The notes beneath the pieces are model-generated. The model was given only the letters and a program-made list of their open reading frames with translations. It searched no databases and had not been told where the DNA came from. Positions 1 to 11,423 of a stretch of 64,000 nt of DNA are shown piece after piece. The stretch's first letter is position 1, and every line of letters begins with the position of its first letter. The DNA comes from Zanthoxylum bungeanum (taxonomy: Eukaryota; Streptophyta; Magnoliopsida; Sapindales; Rutaceae), in the NCBI GenBank assembly GCA_019454045.1, contig SKCR01010148.1, positions 992,001-1,056,000 on the forward strand, given 5' to 3'. The translations under genes and the position numbers were made by a program.

Positions 1-640
1 CTTTAAGTGACCTAAAATTATTCATAAGTCACTTTATTGTATGATTCTATTTTGTTTTATGTTTTGATTCAAAGAAATACATATATGTATTTAGAATACA
101 TGTATGTTTGTTGTATATCATGTGTTGATGTTAAAATTATATTTTAGGTTTATTGAAGTGTTTGGAGAAAATTAGAAGTGTTTAGAATATGATTAAAGGA
201 AAAAAATACTCTATGTCAATATTTTACACATGGCAGCATCGCGACATTGATCTCCAGTGTCGCGACACTGAGCTCTCAGAGCTTCAGGCATCGCGACGCT
301 CACCCTTGTGCATCGCGATGCCGAGCATTCCTAGATTAGACATTACGACGCTCAATCTTGCGCGTCACGACACGCCAAGAGCTGTTGCCAATGAGCGCTG
401 AAACTGTATTTTCTCCGTTCTGGAGTTTCCGGACTTCGATTTGGTCCTCGTTTTTCATACGGACTCGTAACGGAATATCATATTCCATAAAATAATTTAA
501 AAATACACACATGTTTGATAACCACGGGTTAGACCCACTTCCGCTGCGCGAGGCATCAATCTGACCCTAGGAGTTCCATAACTACCCCAACAAAATGAAG
601 GCGAATGGAAATATAGGTAAAGCTCTTGCTCCAATAGGCC
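1..640. other. Unassigned repeat remnant with TCGCGA palindromes
   Basis: AT-rich flanks surround a GC-rich block at about 235-375 that contains at least four TCGCGA-centred boxes, including a perfect 16-bp palindrome at 255-270 and a perfect 12-bp palindrome at 310-321. The same boxes occur in the solo LTRs at 16255-18381 and 22912-24919, although the surrounding sequence differs, so this is probably U3-like sequence of a related LTR element. No termini or target duplication were found. A 70-residue open frame at 189-401 follows the repeat composition and is not considered a gene. Confidence 0.35.
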
Positions 641-1241
641 GCGAGTTGACACAATTATAAAAGAAAATGTAGTTGTTCCTAGCTCTTGTTCACCTACTGA
701 AGAGTGTCATGAGATGCTCATGGCCAGTATTAACAATCTCTCACATTCCCTTACATCATTATGTACCACTGTGGAACACCGTTTGGATGATCACCGGTAG
801 TGACTCATGTCGAATGAGATGAAAATGGATGCATACATGGGCGATCTTTAGACTAAGACTTTTTAGTTGGCCCATATGTCTTAAATGATTTCATATTTAT
901 TTTTAGATATTGTTAGCTTTTGTTGACTTTGGATTTTGATTTTGATTGACTCTTGATTGTTGGATGTGTTTGTTGTTTACATTCTTCAATATGACCATAT
1001 GCTTGTTAATTATATTTTCACCATGTATTATATTTTTAATGGGGAATATGACATATGCTTCTCACTTTTTTTTTTTTTGCTAAAAGCAAAGAGGGAGAAA
1101 ATTATGAGATCATAAACCCTTATTTTTCATAATTTGTCTTTCTAAATGATTGATAGAAAATTGCCATATATTGAAGGGGAGCAAATCACAAGACTTTTAT
1201 GTATAACGTATATGGGTTGTTACCGTCGAAAATAGGGAGAT
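641..1241 (+). mobile_element. Probable tail of a copia (SIRE-like) internal region with PPT
   Basis: No gene was recognised. The stretch ends in a purine-rich tract (about 1230-1241, AATAGGGAGAT) directly followed by TG, the usual layout of polypurine tract and 3' LTR. A second purine-rich run at about 1083-1100 and the T-rich sequence before it resemble the region upstream of the 3' LTR in SIRE-type copia elements. The assignment is inferred from layout only; no protein-coding remains were detected. Confidence 0.35.
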
Positions 1242-2485
1242 TGTAGATTCATGTAAGATTTTGATGCTGCAACACTTTCAAAGCAAAGCAAGGTAAAAAA
1301 ACACATCTTGGAAAACTTAAAACTTAGAATTTTCATGTAAGTGTGTTCTTGTTTTAATTTAAGTGTCTCTAAGCTCTTGGGACTAATATACTTACATGCC
1401 ACATATAATATTTATTGAATGCATAACTATATTGAGCATTTAGAGTCAAATCTATAAGCTTTAAAACTTTTTTACCATTCTTATTGGACTGAGACGGCAG
1501 GTTAGCTTACCAGCATACCGGTGACCAAGACCTTTGTGACACAACTACTAGAACCAGGATGAAATATATATCGATTCTTATACCGGTCATCACATGAATG
1601 ACACAGATTCTAGTTTCAGGATAATTCCATGTCGATCACCATACTGATCATCCCTTGATTGCACAGACATTGGAACCAGGATGATCTCATACCGGTCATC
1701 ATACCGGTGAGCAATGATCTTGACATACATTCTGGAACCGGGATGCTTCTATAACAGTGGCTATACCAATGACCATATCGATGAGTCATATGCATTAATG
1801 CTCAAAGGTTGACTATTCAGTAACCGTTTGAATTGTAACCGACATACCGATCTCTGAATAGTATTACGAGTTTGACCAAAATTTTCCTATAAATTGAAAT
1901 TCTATTTCATTTTTTACACACTCTTGCACATTTTGACAAATTTTCAAGGACAATCAAAGAAAATTTCATACCTTTATTATTTTTACTCTCAAAATCAAAA
2001 GCTCATTTTTATCATATTCATATTTATTTAGTGAGCTTAGATTCATTTGGATTAAGATACCCACATTGAATCTTCATTATAATCTTCTGTGAGTTCCCAA
2101 ATTATTATAATTTTTTTCATCAAACACTTGTGAGATTCCCTTGTGTGAGTTGGTGGATAGGGAGATATTGTTGTAAAGATTAAGAGGAGTCTTAGAAGAA
2201 ATACCTCTTGTTGTAAGAACTTTTTGAAGTTTAGTGGAATCTTTAAGTGATACTTGAAGAGAGTGGGCGTAGGTAAGCTTATTGGCTGAACCACTATAAA
2301 ATCGGTTTTATATTTCTCTTCTCTATTTCATTGACTTTGCAATGGTATTTGTATTAAATTTATTAATTATATTATTTGGTAAAGTCATTGATATATATAT
2401 AGAGAGAGAGCGCTTAAAATTACAAAGAATTAAATTTCCGCAATTAATTTTTAATTACCCAATTCACCCCTCTTGAGTATAGTGT
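1242..2485 (+). mobile_element. Probable 3' LTR of a SIRE-like copia element (degenerate)
   Basis: The LTR is taken to start at TG directly after the purine tract. It contains a minisatellite of ACCGGT-bearing units (1517-1790), a TATA box at 1888-1894, and an end region around 2458-2485 whose CAATTCACCCCTCTTG motif is typical of SIRE-type LTR ends. The right boundary is approximate and no target duplication was identified because no 5' LTR lies in the window. It could be another copia lineage. Confidence 0.4.
1517..1790 (+). repeat. Minisatellite, ~61-bp units
   Basis: Four to five degenerate units start at about 1517, 1582, 1643, 1703 and 1765, each opening with ACCGGT or a variant and containing a GGAACCAGGATG-like core. 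They lie upstream of the TATA box at 1888 inside the presumed LTR, the position where U3 enhancer-type repeats are common. Confidence 0.7.
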
Positions 2486-2726
2486 GCTTAAGTATTATAG
2501 GGAATTTCAATAATATTGTTTCATACGAACTTTAGTTATGATATAAGTTTTACAATGACGAGTTCTCTACTCATGCAAGCATCGTGCGATCGCAATTTTG
2601 AGAATTCAAATAAGATCACGGCAAAAATGTCATCTATCATTATGATACATGTCACGTTCAAGTACAATAATGTATACAGTTGAGACATCGTAACAGATCG
2701 GTTAATTTAAACCTTATTGTTGCATG

Positions 2727-3372
2727 TAATGGTAGACACTATCGGATTCGGATCGGACCGAATCTGATTCGATTCGATAAGAGTGGACTTGTTTGATTCA
2801 ATCGGATTTTGAGTATTTATCGAATCGGATCGAATTTGATCCAATAATTATCGAATCGAATCGGATTTATTCGATCCGATTTGAAATCTTAACGAGTCGG
2901 ATAAATTTGATTTGATAACAGATTTGAATTCGATAGAGCATATAATTTGATAATGAATCCGATAGTGGATTCGATTTGATAACGGATTCTATTCGATAAC
3001 AGATCCGATTTGATAAAAATGATTTGAATTTTAAGTTATCTGATTCGATAAAATTGATATGAATTTATAAATTTTCAGATCAATTTTTCGAATCGAATCT
3101 GTTATCAAATCGGATTTGTTATCGAATCGAATCTACTATCGGATTTATTATCAAATCGGATTCTCTATCGGATTCGATATCGGATTCAGATTCGTTATCA
3201 AATCGGATAAAATCATATTCGATCCGATAGTTATCAAATTTATCCAATTCGATCTAAAATTCGATGAACCAACCAAACACGATTTGATCAGATTCGGAAA
3301 TAAGATCCGATCTGATATTATCGGATCGAGTCAGATCGAATCTGACCCGATCCGATCTGATGCCCATGCCTA
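2727..3372. mobile_element. hAT-type MITE (ATTCGAT-word element)
   Basis: A 646-bp element flanked by near-identical 8-bp target duplications (GTTGCATG at 2719-2726, ATTGCATG at 3373-3380), as expected for hAT transposition. The right terminus read inward is TAGGCATGGGCA, a typical hAT end; the left terminus (TAATGGTAGACAC) is diverged. The interior consists almost wholly of reiterated ATCGGAT/ATTCGAT words on both strands, so it can fold back on itself. It encodes no protein; the open frame at 3116-3373 is a by-product of the word repeats. Confidence 0.72.
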
Positions 3373-3606
3373 ATTGCATGATCCGACTAATTCGATCAAA
3401 CACCCACCATCTTTACTACTTTTATGAATATTAATTTAAATCATGTATCAAACTTAATATAACATACCACGTAACTCTCATATAATTTATTACACGATCA
3501 AGAATCAAATCACTAAACACATAATTATTTATTGTGTGTGTATATCATGTTATATATCATATCAAAATCTTTAGGCATTTGCATTATTGGTTCATAAAAA
3601 ATACAA

Positions 3607-5347
3607 AGTAAATTATCAGTTTTACATCGAAAGATTGGTTAAAGTACAGTTAAATTTTAAAAATTTTAAAATTTTCATTTTCCACCCCGAAGTTCAAAAA
3701 TATTCACTTTTCCACCCAAAATATTAACGTTGTTAGAATTTTACTGACGTCCTAAGGGTATTTAGGTCATTTAATAATGTCAGAGTGGAAAAATGAACAC
3801 TCTTTGAACTTTGGGTGAAAAAGTGAACACTCTTTGAACTTCGAGTGGAAAAAATAACATTTTAATAGATGTTAATAAATTTCAAGTGAAGAATTATGAA
3901 TTTTCAAGTGTTTATATATTACAAAAATTTGAAAATCGGTCTCCATCGGCATTTTCAAGCTGAAGATTAAGTTTTCCAATGACTATATGTATGGATGACA
4001 GTTATATTTGAAAAATCTAGATCCGCATTAAAAAAAATAAAATTGGGATTTAGATTTTTAAGATATGCATGGATCCATATCCGGATTCGCTTCACTAAAG
4101 TACTCATGGAGTGTAAATGAATGAGAAAATATAATTTTGACTATAAAAAATGATAAAAAAAAAAAACAGCGTATATCTTTGGATGATAAAATGCAAATTC
4201 AGATATACAATGATTCAGATTCATATCCGTATTATATTTATGTGGATCTGGATTGGGTATTATCTGTGCGAATTTTGGATATCCAAATCCGTAAAAAAAA
4301 TCCATATTTTTATATATTTTTTTAAAAAAGAACAAGTTATTTAATTTAAATATCCAAAATAAAATAAAATAACATTCATAATTAAAAAAAAAATTGATTT
4401 AACTTCCAAAATAACATTTATAATTCACAATTCATCCAAAATCATCTAAATATACAAATTTAATAAAATTATAAATTAAAAAAGTTAATTATTTTATTTT
4501 CGGATCATGATATTATTTTTATTTTTATTAATGCATGTTAAGAATAACTATCATTCTTAGATATAATTGTTGGAGACGTTAATCTTTACCCCAAAATGAC
4601 AGATGAATCTGAATATATTTATTAAAGTCTTCTATTTTCCACCCGAAATTTAAAGAGTGTTCAATTTTCCAATCAAAGTTCAAAAGTGTTTACTTTTCCA
4701 CTCTGACGTTATCAAATGACCGAAATAGTCAGTAAAATTTTAACGCTGTTAACGTTTAGAGTGTGTTTGGTTGGGGGGTTTTGGAGGGGAGGGGGGGAGG
4801 GGATGGATTATTTTAAATTATGTTTGTTTGGTTCAATTTTTTGAAGGGGATGGGAGGGGAGGGGAGGGGAGCAAAATCTCTTATAAGCCAATTTTAGTTC
4901 CCCTCCAAAAGTGGGGGGTTTTGGAGGGGAGAGAAAGTGATGAATTAAAATTTTAAATGCAATTACTAAATTATCCATACTTATATTATTTTAATTTTAT
5001 TTATAAAAAGTTATAAGGATAAAATAGAAAATTAGTTTTAAAATCTCTCCCCTCCCTTCTTGAACCAACATATATCTAATTAAAAACCCTCACCTCCCCT
5101 CTCATCCCCTCATTTGAATCAAACATATATTTAATTAAAATATCTCTCCTCCCCTCCCCTCCCCTCCCCTCCCCTCCATTAAAATCTCTCTCCTCCCCTC
5201 ACATCATCTCCCTTTCGTTGAACCAAACAGACCCTAGGTGGAAAAGTGAATATTTTTTGAACTTCGGGTAGAAAATTGAATATTTTAAAATAATTTGAGT
5301 TTAATTGTACTTTAACAAATCTTTGGGGGTAAAATTGATATTTTCCG
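3607..5347. mobile_element. Long-TIR Mutator-like non-autonomous element, copy A
   Basis: Terminal inverted repeats of over 100 bp: the first bases AGTAAATTATCAGTTTTAC pair with CGGAAAATATCAATTTTAC read from the right end, and the similarity continues through a TTAAAGTACA segment into TTCACTTTTCCACC. Flanks carry a 9-bp direct repeat with one mismatch (AAAATACAA at 3598-3606, AAAATGCAA at 5348-5356). Long TIRs with 9-bp target duplications point to the Mutator superfamily. There is no transposase. A diverged second copy starts at 22436. The element is interrupted by a smaller MITE at 4757-5236. Confidence 0.7.
4757..5236. mobile_element. Nested MITE with G-rich/C-rich arms
   Basis: Termini TAGAGTGTGTTTGGTT and, inverted, TAGGGTCTGTTTGGTT match at 14 of 16 positions. 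The host element reads through this point in related sequence at 3721-3800 (opposite strand), so this is an insertion. The target duplication is not clear (TA or TAG), so PIF/Harbinger and hAT origins both remain possible. The left arm carries a GGGGA tract (4846-4872) and the right arm a matching CCCCT tract (5148-5178), giving G-quadruplex potential on both strands. Confidence 0.6.
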
Positions 5348-5350
5348 AAA

Positions 5351-5606
5351 ATGCAATTTATCTTTTGAAGGTTTGACCAAGATGTGTATCACAATTTTAT
5401 AGTCAATATCCAATAATAAAGGTGCAGTGATTTCAGGAATAAGAATAAGAAATTTCTTATAGTTGCCAAGTTGCATATGACAATTTATCTTTTGAAAGTT
5501 TGACCAAGATGTCACAATTTTATAGTCAAATATCCAATAATAAATGTACAGTGATTTCAGGAAAAAAAAGAAAATATGAAATTTCTTATGAGTTGCCAAG
5601 TTGCAT
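5351..5606. repeat. Tandem duplication, ~128-bp unit
   Basis: Units at 5351-5476 and 5477-5606 share AATTTATCTTTTGAA, TTTGACCAAGATG, CAGTGATTTCAGGA and GTTGCCAAGTTGCATATGA with small indels. The left unit overlaps the target duplication of the Mutator-like element. No coding function is evident. Sequence from 5607 to 5854 shows no feature. Confidence 0.8.
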
Positions 5607-5854
5607 ATGATGACATTGACCTAAAACCACTGACCTTCATAGCTTTTGACTTGGCTTTCAGCTTCAGCTTCTTTTTAGCTCTGTTTATTTTTGTGATGAT
5701 AATTTACACTTGAATCCTTATGATATAAGCATTGCGTAATGGTCAAAGACAGTCAATGAGCTTTCCTAGAAAGAAAAGAAATCAAGCCAAGGAGACTCAA
5801 ATGATGTTCTTTGCAAACTACCATTATACATCAAGGGCTATTTTGTAATTACGC

Positions 5855-6570
5855 ATGACTCTGAGCGACGAAGCCGTAGAGAGTCGAGCGGCTTAAGCAG
5901 AGGCTGGCACAAGCTGCAACAAGAGAGCCCCATTTCTATTTCAAAATTACATAACTGCCCTTTTACTGTGTTATCATCTCGCTTGTGATCTAGAATCACT
6001 TTACAATCAAGACACTATGCTTCTAGAGAGCTGTCGTCAGCAGGTCCCACAAATGGGGCAATTTTTGCGTCACCATTTGTTTTTTACGTTGATTTAAACC
6101 ATATACAAACAAACAAACCAACGATAAAACATGAAACACGGTGCTCGGGGATAAAATCGAACTTGTTTAAATTTTTTTAATTTTTTCTACACATAAATTA
6201 ATCTTCACATCTAAAAATAATAAATTTCCTAAAATTTATGAACCAGGAATGGCGGAGTATCCCAAACATAAAAGGGAATATGTCTTGATAGAATTTTATT
6301 TCTTATATTTTTTTGAATTTTTTTATTTTAATCCAATTTTTTATTTATAGCTAACCATTATGTGAAATTAATCTCTCTCTATTTCGTCTCCTTGCAATTT
6401 TATGATCAGTAGAATGAATTTAGTTTGTTTTTTTTTCTTTTTTTCTTTTTTTTATAAAAAAATGGAGAAAAAAATGTTGAGGACACACGTGTGTAATGAT
6501 ATCTCGATGATTTAGTAGTGGATTGGTGGTGGAACATTTACTCTTTTAAGTTGACTGATCCATTATTTAA
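5855..6570. repeat. Segmental duplication, copy A (uninterrupted)
   Basis: This stretch matches 28366-30850 in blocks: the AGTCGAGCGGCTTAAGCAGA block, the TATGCTTCTAGAGAGCTG block, the AACATGAAACACGGTGCT block, and later GTGTGAAATTAATCTCTC- and AAGTTGACTGATCCA-like blocks. Copy A lacks the two insertions of copy B and so serves as the empty-site reference. It may be an old genomic duplication or a low-copy repeat; no gene was recognised in it. Confidence 0.75.
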
Positions 6571-7221
6571 GGGGTTAAGACGAGAATCATTGCCTTTCTC
6601 AGTGGCACATTATGTAAGATTCTATTATGCTAGCTATGATAATTAGGATTTTAGCTATTCAGAGCTTTATGATTTTAATAATAAAAATAAACGACCTATT
6701 TTGTTAATGTTGTGAGGTAAACTCTTAATAATATCTATTTTATAGGTTTTTTTAAAAAATAAATATTTTATATATTTTTATAGGTAAGTAGTGATTTCTT
6801 ATCAACTTTTCTAAGCATGGAAATATAATAATCAAAATGCATGTATTTAAAGGACAATTTTTTCTTTTCTTGATGTTAGGTGCTCACCCAATTTCTTCTA
6901 ATTTGTCCACCTTCTACAAACTTAAACTCTTTGCTTTATTGGTATCATGTGACTTAGGGCTTCTAGTCCAATGGTATTATGTTCTCAAGTGTGAATTCGA
7001 GTTCATACGAGGCTACGAGTGTGTGAGTTTAAAAAAAAAAAAACTATTTACTTTATTAATTGCAACAATCATTAACGTCATTTTTCACCAAAATAAAAGC
7101 CATTATCCCATTAAATAAACTTGTGGTGTTTCAAAATTCAAGTAGGAGAAAATGAGCAAACGTATGAAATTAAACAAAATCCCCTCATATTTTAAAATAA
7201 GTAAAGCTCTCTCATATTTTA
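6571..7221. other. AT-rich intergenic sequence, nothing recognised
   Basis: No conserved open frame, repeat boundary or RNA gene was seen. The 93-residue frame at 6837-7118 has no recognisable motif and ends in a simple poly-A/Lys region. Confidence 0.5.
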
Positions 7222-7513
7222 TGCTCCCTCCGTCCCACAAAGATAGATTCACTTCAATTTTCATACATATTTAGAGAATTTAGTTAGTATAATTATTATA
7301 GTAAATTTTACTTATATGTTTCATAATATATCCCTAATTTTACTTATTATTCCCATTACAATTACAATTAATTAATGATAGTTTATATTTGTTAATAGGA
7401 GTATATTAGACAATTAAGAAATCAACTATATTCTATAGAATAATAGAAAGTGCAATATAATTTGAAACAAACGATGAATGAAAACAGTCTATCTTTATGA
7501 GATTGAGGGAATA
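7222..7513. mobile_element. Stowaway-type MITE (Tc1/mariner)
   Basis: The left end reads CTCCCTCCGTCCCACAAAGATAGA, the classic Stowaway terminus, and the right end is its inverted partner with TCTATCTTTATGAGATTGAGGGA. TA dinucleotides lie close to both ends. The roughly 290-bp length and AT-rich non-coding interior fit the family. The exact TA boundary is uncertain by a few bases. Confidence 0.8.
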
Positions 7514-8084
7514 ATAAGAACAAATAATAGCACATATCTCATGTAGAAGATTTTACTTATTTGTAAAACATGATAAGATCTAGAGGATTTTATTTTTTTT
7601 CATCCATATAGGTTAAATATGAGGGAAACACAATTTTTCCAAACTCTGGTTTTTTCCTATTCACTTAAATTTTATAAAAATGCATAATTTTTATCATAAA
7701 AAATTCAAACTCAGTAATAAAAAGATTAATAAATGAGTGTAAAATTCGTAAAATTTCATATGATGAAAATAATAAGTCTGAGATTCGAAACCAACTCATT
7801 AAGATGAAAAAAATTGGGTTCTCGTTAAGTTAGATAAAAAATAAATAAAGATTAAGATTAATTAGATAATGCCCCGGCCACCAATCATTTTTCACAAGTT
7901 GAAAATTTAATGATGGACCTACAATAGTCTAATTTCAAAACCCTCAAGGTTTTTTCTATAGTTAATGGGTTCAAAACTAATGTTGGGAAAAATTCAGCCG
8001 TAGAGCTAGGGATAAAATTTAAGAGATCAAATATAATAAAGAATGAATTTAGGGTACCAATCATCAAAATACTAAAATTAAAGA
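7514..8084. other. AT-rich intergenic sequence, nothing recognised
   Basis: No feature was found apart from the AAAGA target duplication (8080-8084) of the retrotransposon that follows. Confidence 0.5.
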
Positions 8085-8847
8085 TGTTGATGGTGTTTTT
8101 AGGCGCTACAACATTTAAGACAAGCACGACAAGGACAAAAAGGTAAAATCTCTGTCTGGTTGAGATTATGTAGCCGACCCGACCACAACATGTGAAAACC
8201 GACCACTTTGGTTCAGGTGACCGAGCACTATAGAGGTCGGCAGGAACACTCTCAGCATAAAAGATTATCATGGCCGACCTCATTAAGACCGACCAGACAA
8301 CGGGCCGTGTTCAAGACAACAGCACCTCATTCTTATGGATAAGATAAGAAAGATATCCTACTCTCGCAAGGAGAAGGAGCCAGAATCCAAAGGGAAAACG
8401 AAAGAAGAAGAGCAGTGAGTACCGGATCAGGAAACCTACAAGAAGAGAGATTGAGTCCAAATAGGATTTCTTATGTAAATAGGAGTCTGATTTCTGTATT
8501 ATTATAAATAGAGGGTAGATCATGTGTAAAAGGAGATCGGAAAATCATCACAAGAGTGAGGGATTAGAATCATAAAGCTCCGATTTGTAAAAGCAAAGAA
8601 GAGAGCCGAGGAGTGTATTTGAGTAATAAAAAAGCACCACCCTGTGTTCTTGTCCGTGGACGTAGGCCGGATCCCAAAATCCACCGAACCACGTTAAATC
8701 ACCTTGTCTGATGCGCGTATTTTCTTGTTTTTCGCTAAGTTTGTTTTTGGTTCCCGCATAACCAAACAAATTCACAGTTGGGGGAGGATTCCCTCGGAGG
8801 TAAGGTATATTTATGTATTACCCTGAGACCAAAATCCACCGTCAACA
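8085..8847 (+). repeat. 5' LTR of Tat element
   Basis: Begins TGTTGATGG and ends CCGTCAACA, with short inverted ends TGTTGA/TCAACA. It matches the 3' LTR along its full length with a modest number of substitutions and small indels. A TATA box lies at 8503-8510. Confidence 0.95.
8503..8510 (+). promoter_or_regulatory. TATA box of 5' LTR
   Basis: TATAAATA about 340 bp before the LTR end, conserved at 21532-21539 in the 3' LTR. Transcription is expected to start some 30 bp downstream. Confidence 0.7.
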
Positions 8848-8849
8848 GT

Positions 8850-8867
8850 TGGCGCCGTCTGTGGGGA
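8850..8867 (+). promoter_or_regulatory. Primer-binding site
   Basis: TGGCGCCGTCTGTGGGGA starts two bases after the 5' LTR. The first nine bases match the primer site complementary to plant tRNA-Asp as I remember it; the rest is diverged, so the tRNA identity is uncertain. The same site recurs at about 42091 in a related fragment. Confidence 0.7.
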
Positions 8868-8950
8868 ACTTCACAAAAAAGCAGTTCACGTGATAAGACA
8901 AATGGCGGAGGACGGAAATCACCAACCAGGAGGTCCGGCAATGGACTGGT

Positions 8951-10497
8951 ATGAAAAAAATGGAAGATGGCATGAGGTCTATGATGGATCGACTAGAAGA
9001 ATGGATGGAAGGAGCAAACAACGAGGAAACTGAAACCGAGACCGGACAAAGAGGAAAGAGAGGGAAGAGGAAAAGAGTTGTAGATGTAAGCGAAAACGAG
9101 GGACCCAGAAAGAGAGGACCCTATGGGATAAGATCTGAAGTGGTAGGAAGAGAGCCACGATCAGAAGACACATGGGAAGAAGAAGAGGAGGAACAATCAC
9201 CGACCCTCCTCCGACAGATTTTTACAGCTCCGAGAGGGAAGATAGAAAGTACAACGAAGACGTACAGGAGACCCCCGGGCTTAAAGAACGCCACGCCGGA
9301 ACGACAGGCGAACAGAAGGAACAAAAGGCGACACAGGGGCACAACCCGTGAAATAAAGTCTTGGTTAAGAAAAGAGATGACCAGATGGGGAGAAGGCCTC
9401 AAGACCGGCGCGGGGACACCCGAGGCGAGGAAGAGGGGTCTCCCCTTACGGAAGAGATAAGGTCAGCACAGTTCCCGAAGCGATTCACATGCCGACCATG
9501 GCACCATACAAAGGCCACTCCGACCCAAAATCCCATATCGAAAACTTTGTCCTCCTGATGGAAGTACATGGGAGTAACGGGCGACGCCATATGCAAAGTA
9601 TTTCCCTTAACTTTAGGTGGGCCGCCATCCTATGGTATAGAAGTCTGGCCCCGGGGAGCATTCAGAGCTTCTCCCAACTTAAGAAGTCGTTTATCCGGCA
9701 CTTCAAAGGAGCCTGCACCCCAAAAAACAATAGGAGAACTAAGGCTCATGAAACAAGGAGACGACGAAACACTGAAAAGCTTCATTGAAAGGTATCACAA
9801 CACTGTACTCGAAGTCGGAGGGTACGAATCCCAAGAAGCCCTGGAAAGTCTGAAAGGGGCCCTAAGAGTCGGGAAACTATGGACCCACCTGAGGATCCAT
9901 GAGACACCAGACTACGCTACCGCACTGGAGATAGCCAGGAAGTACGTCCTACTAGAAAGCGAGGAAAAAGTATCCCGGAGGGGGACAACCGCCAGAGAAA
10001 GGGTGACAAGGAGGGAAGACCACCGGCGACCGGAAAGAGAATTCCGGAAGTTCAATCCAAGACCCAAGAGTTCAAGCCAATGGCACAAAAGGATCAGGAA
10101 AAGGGCCCACAACTCAAGTAAACCACGTGGTCCGAGAGGAAGCGTATATTCCCCTAAGCAAGCCGCCAGGAGAAATCATCATGGAGATACGGGAGAAAGG
10201 CCTCTTAATAGAGCCCGACCTCAGGAGGTTTCCCCCAGACAGAAAAAACAAAGATCCTACTGCCTGCACCACAATCTAAAAGGGCACACAACCGATGAAT
10301 GCAAGGACCTGCGGGAACAAATGGAGGACCTGGCCCGGAACGGGTACCTGAACAATTACATCGACCACAAGATCATGGCCGCCAGACAAAGGGCAAGGAA
10401 TCGAGAGGTGAACGTCATCGCAGGAGGGGCAACGCTGGCCGGGGACTCTAACCGGTCGAGAAAGAATTACAGCCGAGCAGGGGGACAGAGGTGCTGA
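8951..10497 (+). pseudogene. gag of Tat element (frameshifted)
   Basis: Structural polyprotein that packages element RNA into particles. An acidic/basic N-terminal part (8951-9460) is followed by the conserved retrotransposon gag domain (about 9430-9980), in which matching motifs such as HIENFVLLMEVHG, FPLTLGG and WYRSLAPGSI fall in different frames, showing at least three frameshifts. The C-terminal part (9568-10497 frame) includes the FIERYHNTV segment and a zinc-knuckle-like CLHHNLKGHTTDEC typical of Tat gag. The reading is therefore broken, and this copy would need gag in trans. The start at 8951 is the first ATG of the longest N-terminal frame; an ATG at 8900 in another frame is an alternative. 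Confidence 0.8.
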
Positions 10498-10599
10498 AAA
10501 CAGAAAAAATCCCAACCTACGAGGAAATCGGTCGACGCCCATTATGTTCACCGATGAAGACGCCCAGGGGGTAAGTTTCCCCCATGACGACGCACTAAT

Positions 10600-11423
10600 A
10601 ATCAAAGCGACAATCGGCGGCAGAAGTGGACAGAATCTTGGTGGACCCCGGGAGCGCAGTAGACATAATTTCCAAAGAAACTTTGGAGATCCTGAGGGTA
10701 GAATACACAGCTCTAACCGAGGACATCACCCCCCTGTACGGTTTCGGGGGTTCAACGGTCGTCCCGTTGGGAAGAATTCTACTAGCAATGACAATCGGAG
10801 CCGCCCCCAAAACCCGAACAATCATGATAAACTTCACTGTAGTAGACTGCATGAGCAGTTATCAAGTCATTGTCGGCCGCCCCTTCATGATGAAAACCAA
10901 GGCCGCAATGTCCTGTTATTACTTGAAATTGAAGTTCCCCACACGGGAAGGGATCGGGATCATATGCGGAAGCCAGAAGATAGCCCGCAGCTGTTTTGCC
11001 ACTTACTCGCGAGAGACCCTCTGCGTGGAAAGAGGCACCAAGAAGAGAGACAGAGAGACGAGGACGAGAACACGAGGAAAAGACCCTGCTCCTCGGCCCG
11101 ATAAAGCTGCACGGCTCGGAGCAGCCGAAGAATTAGAAGAAGTAAAGCTATTCGGGCCAAAGAAGAGCGTAAGAATAGGGGGAAGTCTAGACGAGGCCCT
11201 AAGAAAAGACTTGTTGGAATGTCTACAAGAGTACCCCGACGTTTTTGCATGGGGACACGATGACATGCCCGGAATCAACCCAAAATTCGTAAGCCATCGC
11301 TTAGCAGTGAACCCATTACACAAACCAGTAAAACAGAAGAGGAGAATATTCAACCAGGAGCGGTGCGGAGCAATAGCAACCGAGGTGGAAAAATTGCTGA
11401 AAGCCGGTTTATCCGGGAAGTAA
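10600..11423 (+). pseudogene. Aspartic protease region of pol (Tat element)
   Basis: The retropepsin-like domain shows the active-site motif VDPGSAVDI near 10635-10660 (canonical D-[ST]-G-[SA]; here a proline precedes Gly-Ser, giving DPGS) and the second conserved box YQVIVGRPFM near 10860. The linker toward the reverse transcriptase contains EYPDVFAWGHDDMPGI, a sequence typical of Tat elements before RT. The frame stops at 11423, and the RT continues in an overlapping frame from about 11402, so a frameshift separates them. It would cleave the Gag-Pol polyprotein. Confidence 0.8.

Noticed and set aside
189..401. 70-residue frame in the GC-rich block
   Set aside because: Encoded by the TCGCGA repeat block; no recognisable protein features.
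3116..3373. 85-residue open frame rich in Ile, Asp and Ser
   Set aside because: Product of the reiterated ATCGGAT word inside a hAT MITE, not a gene.
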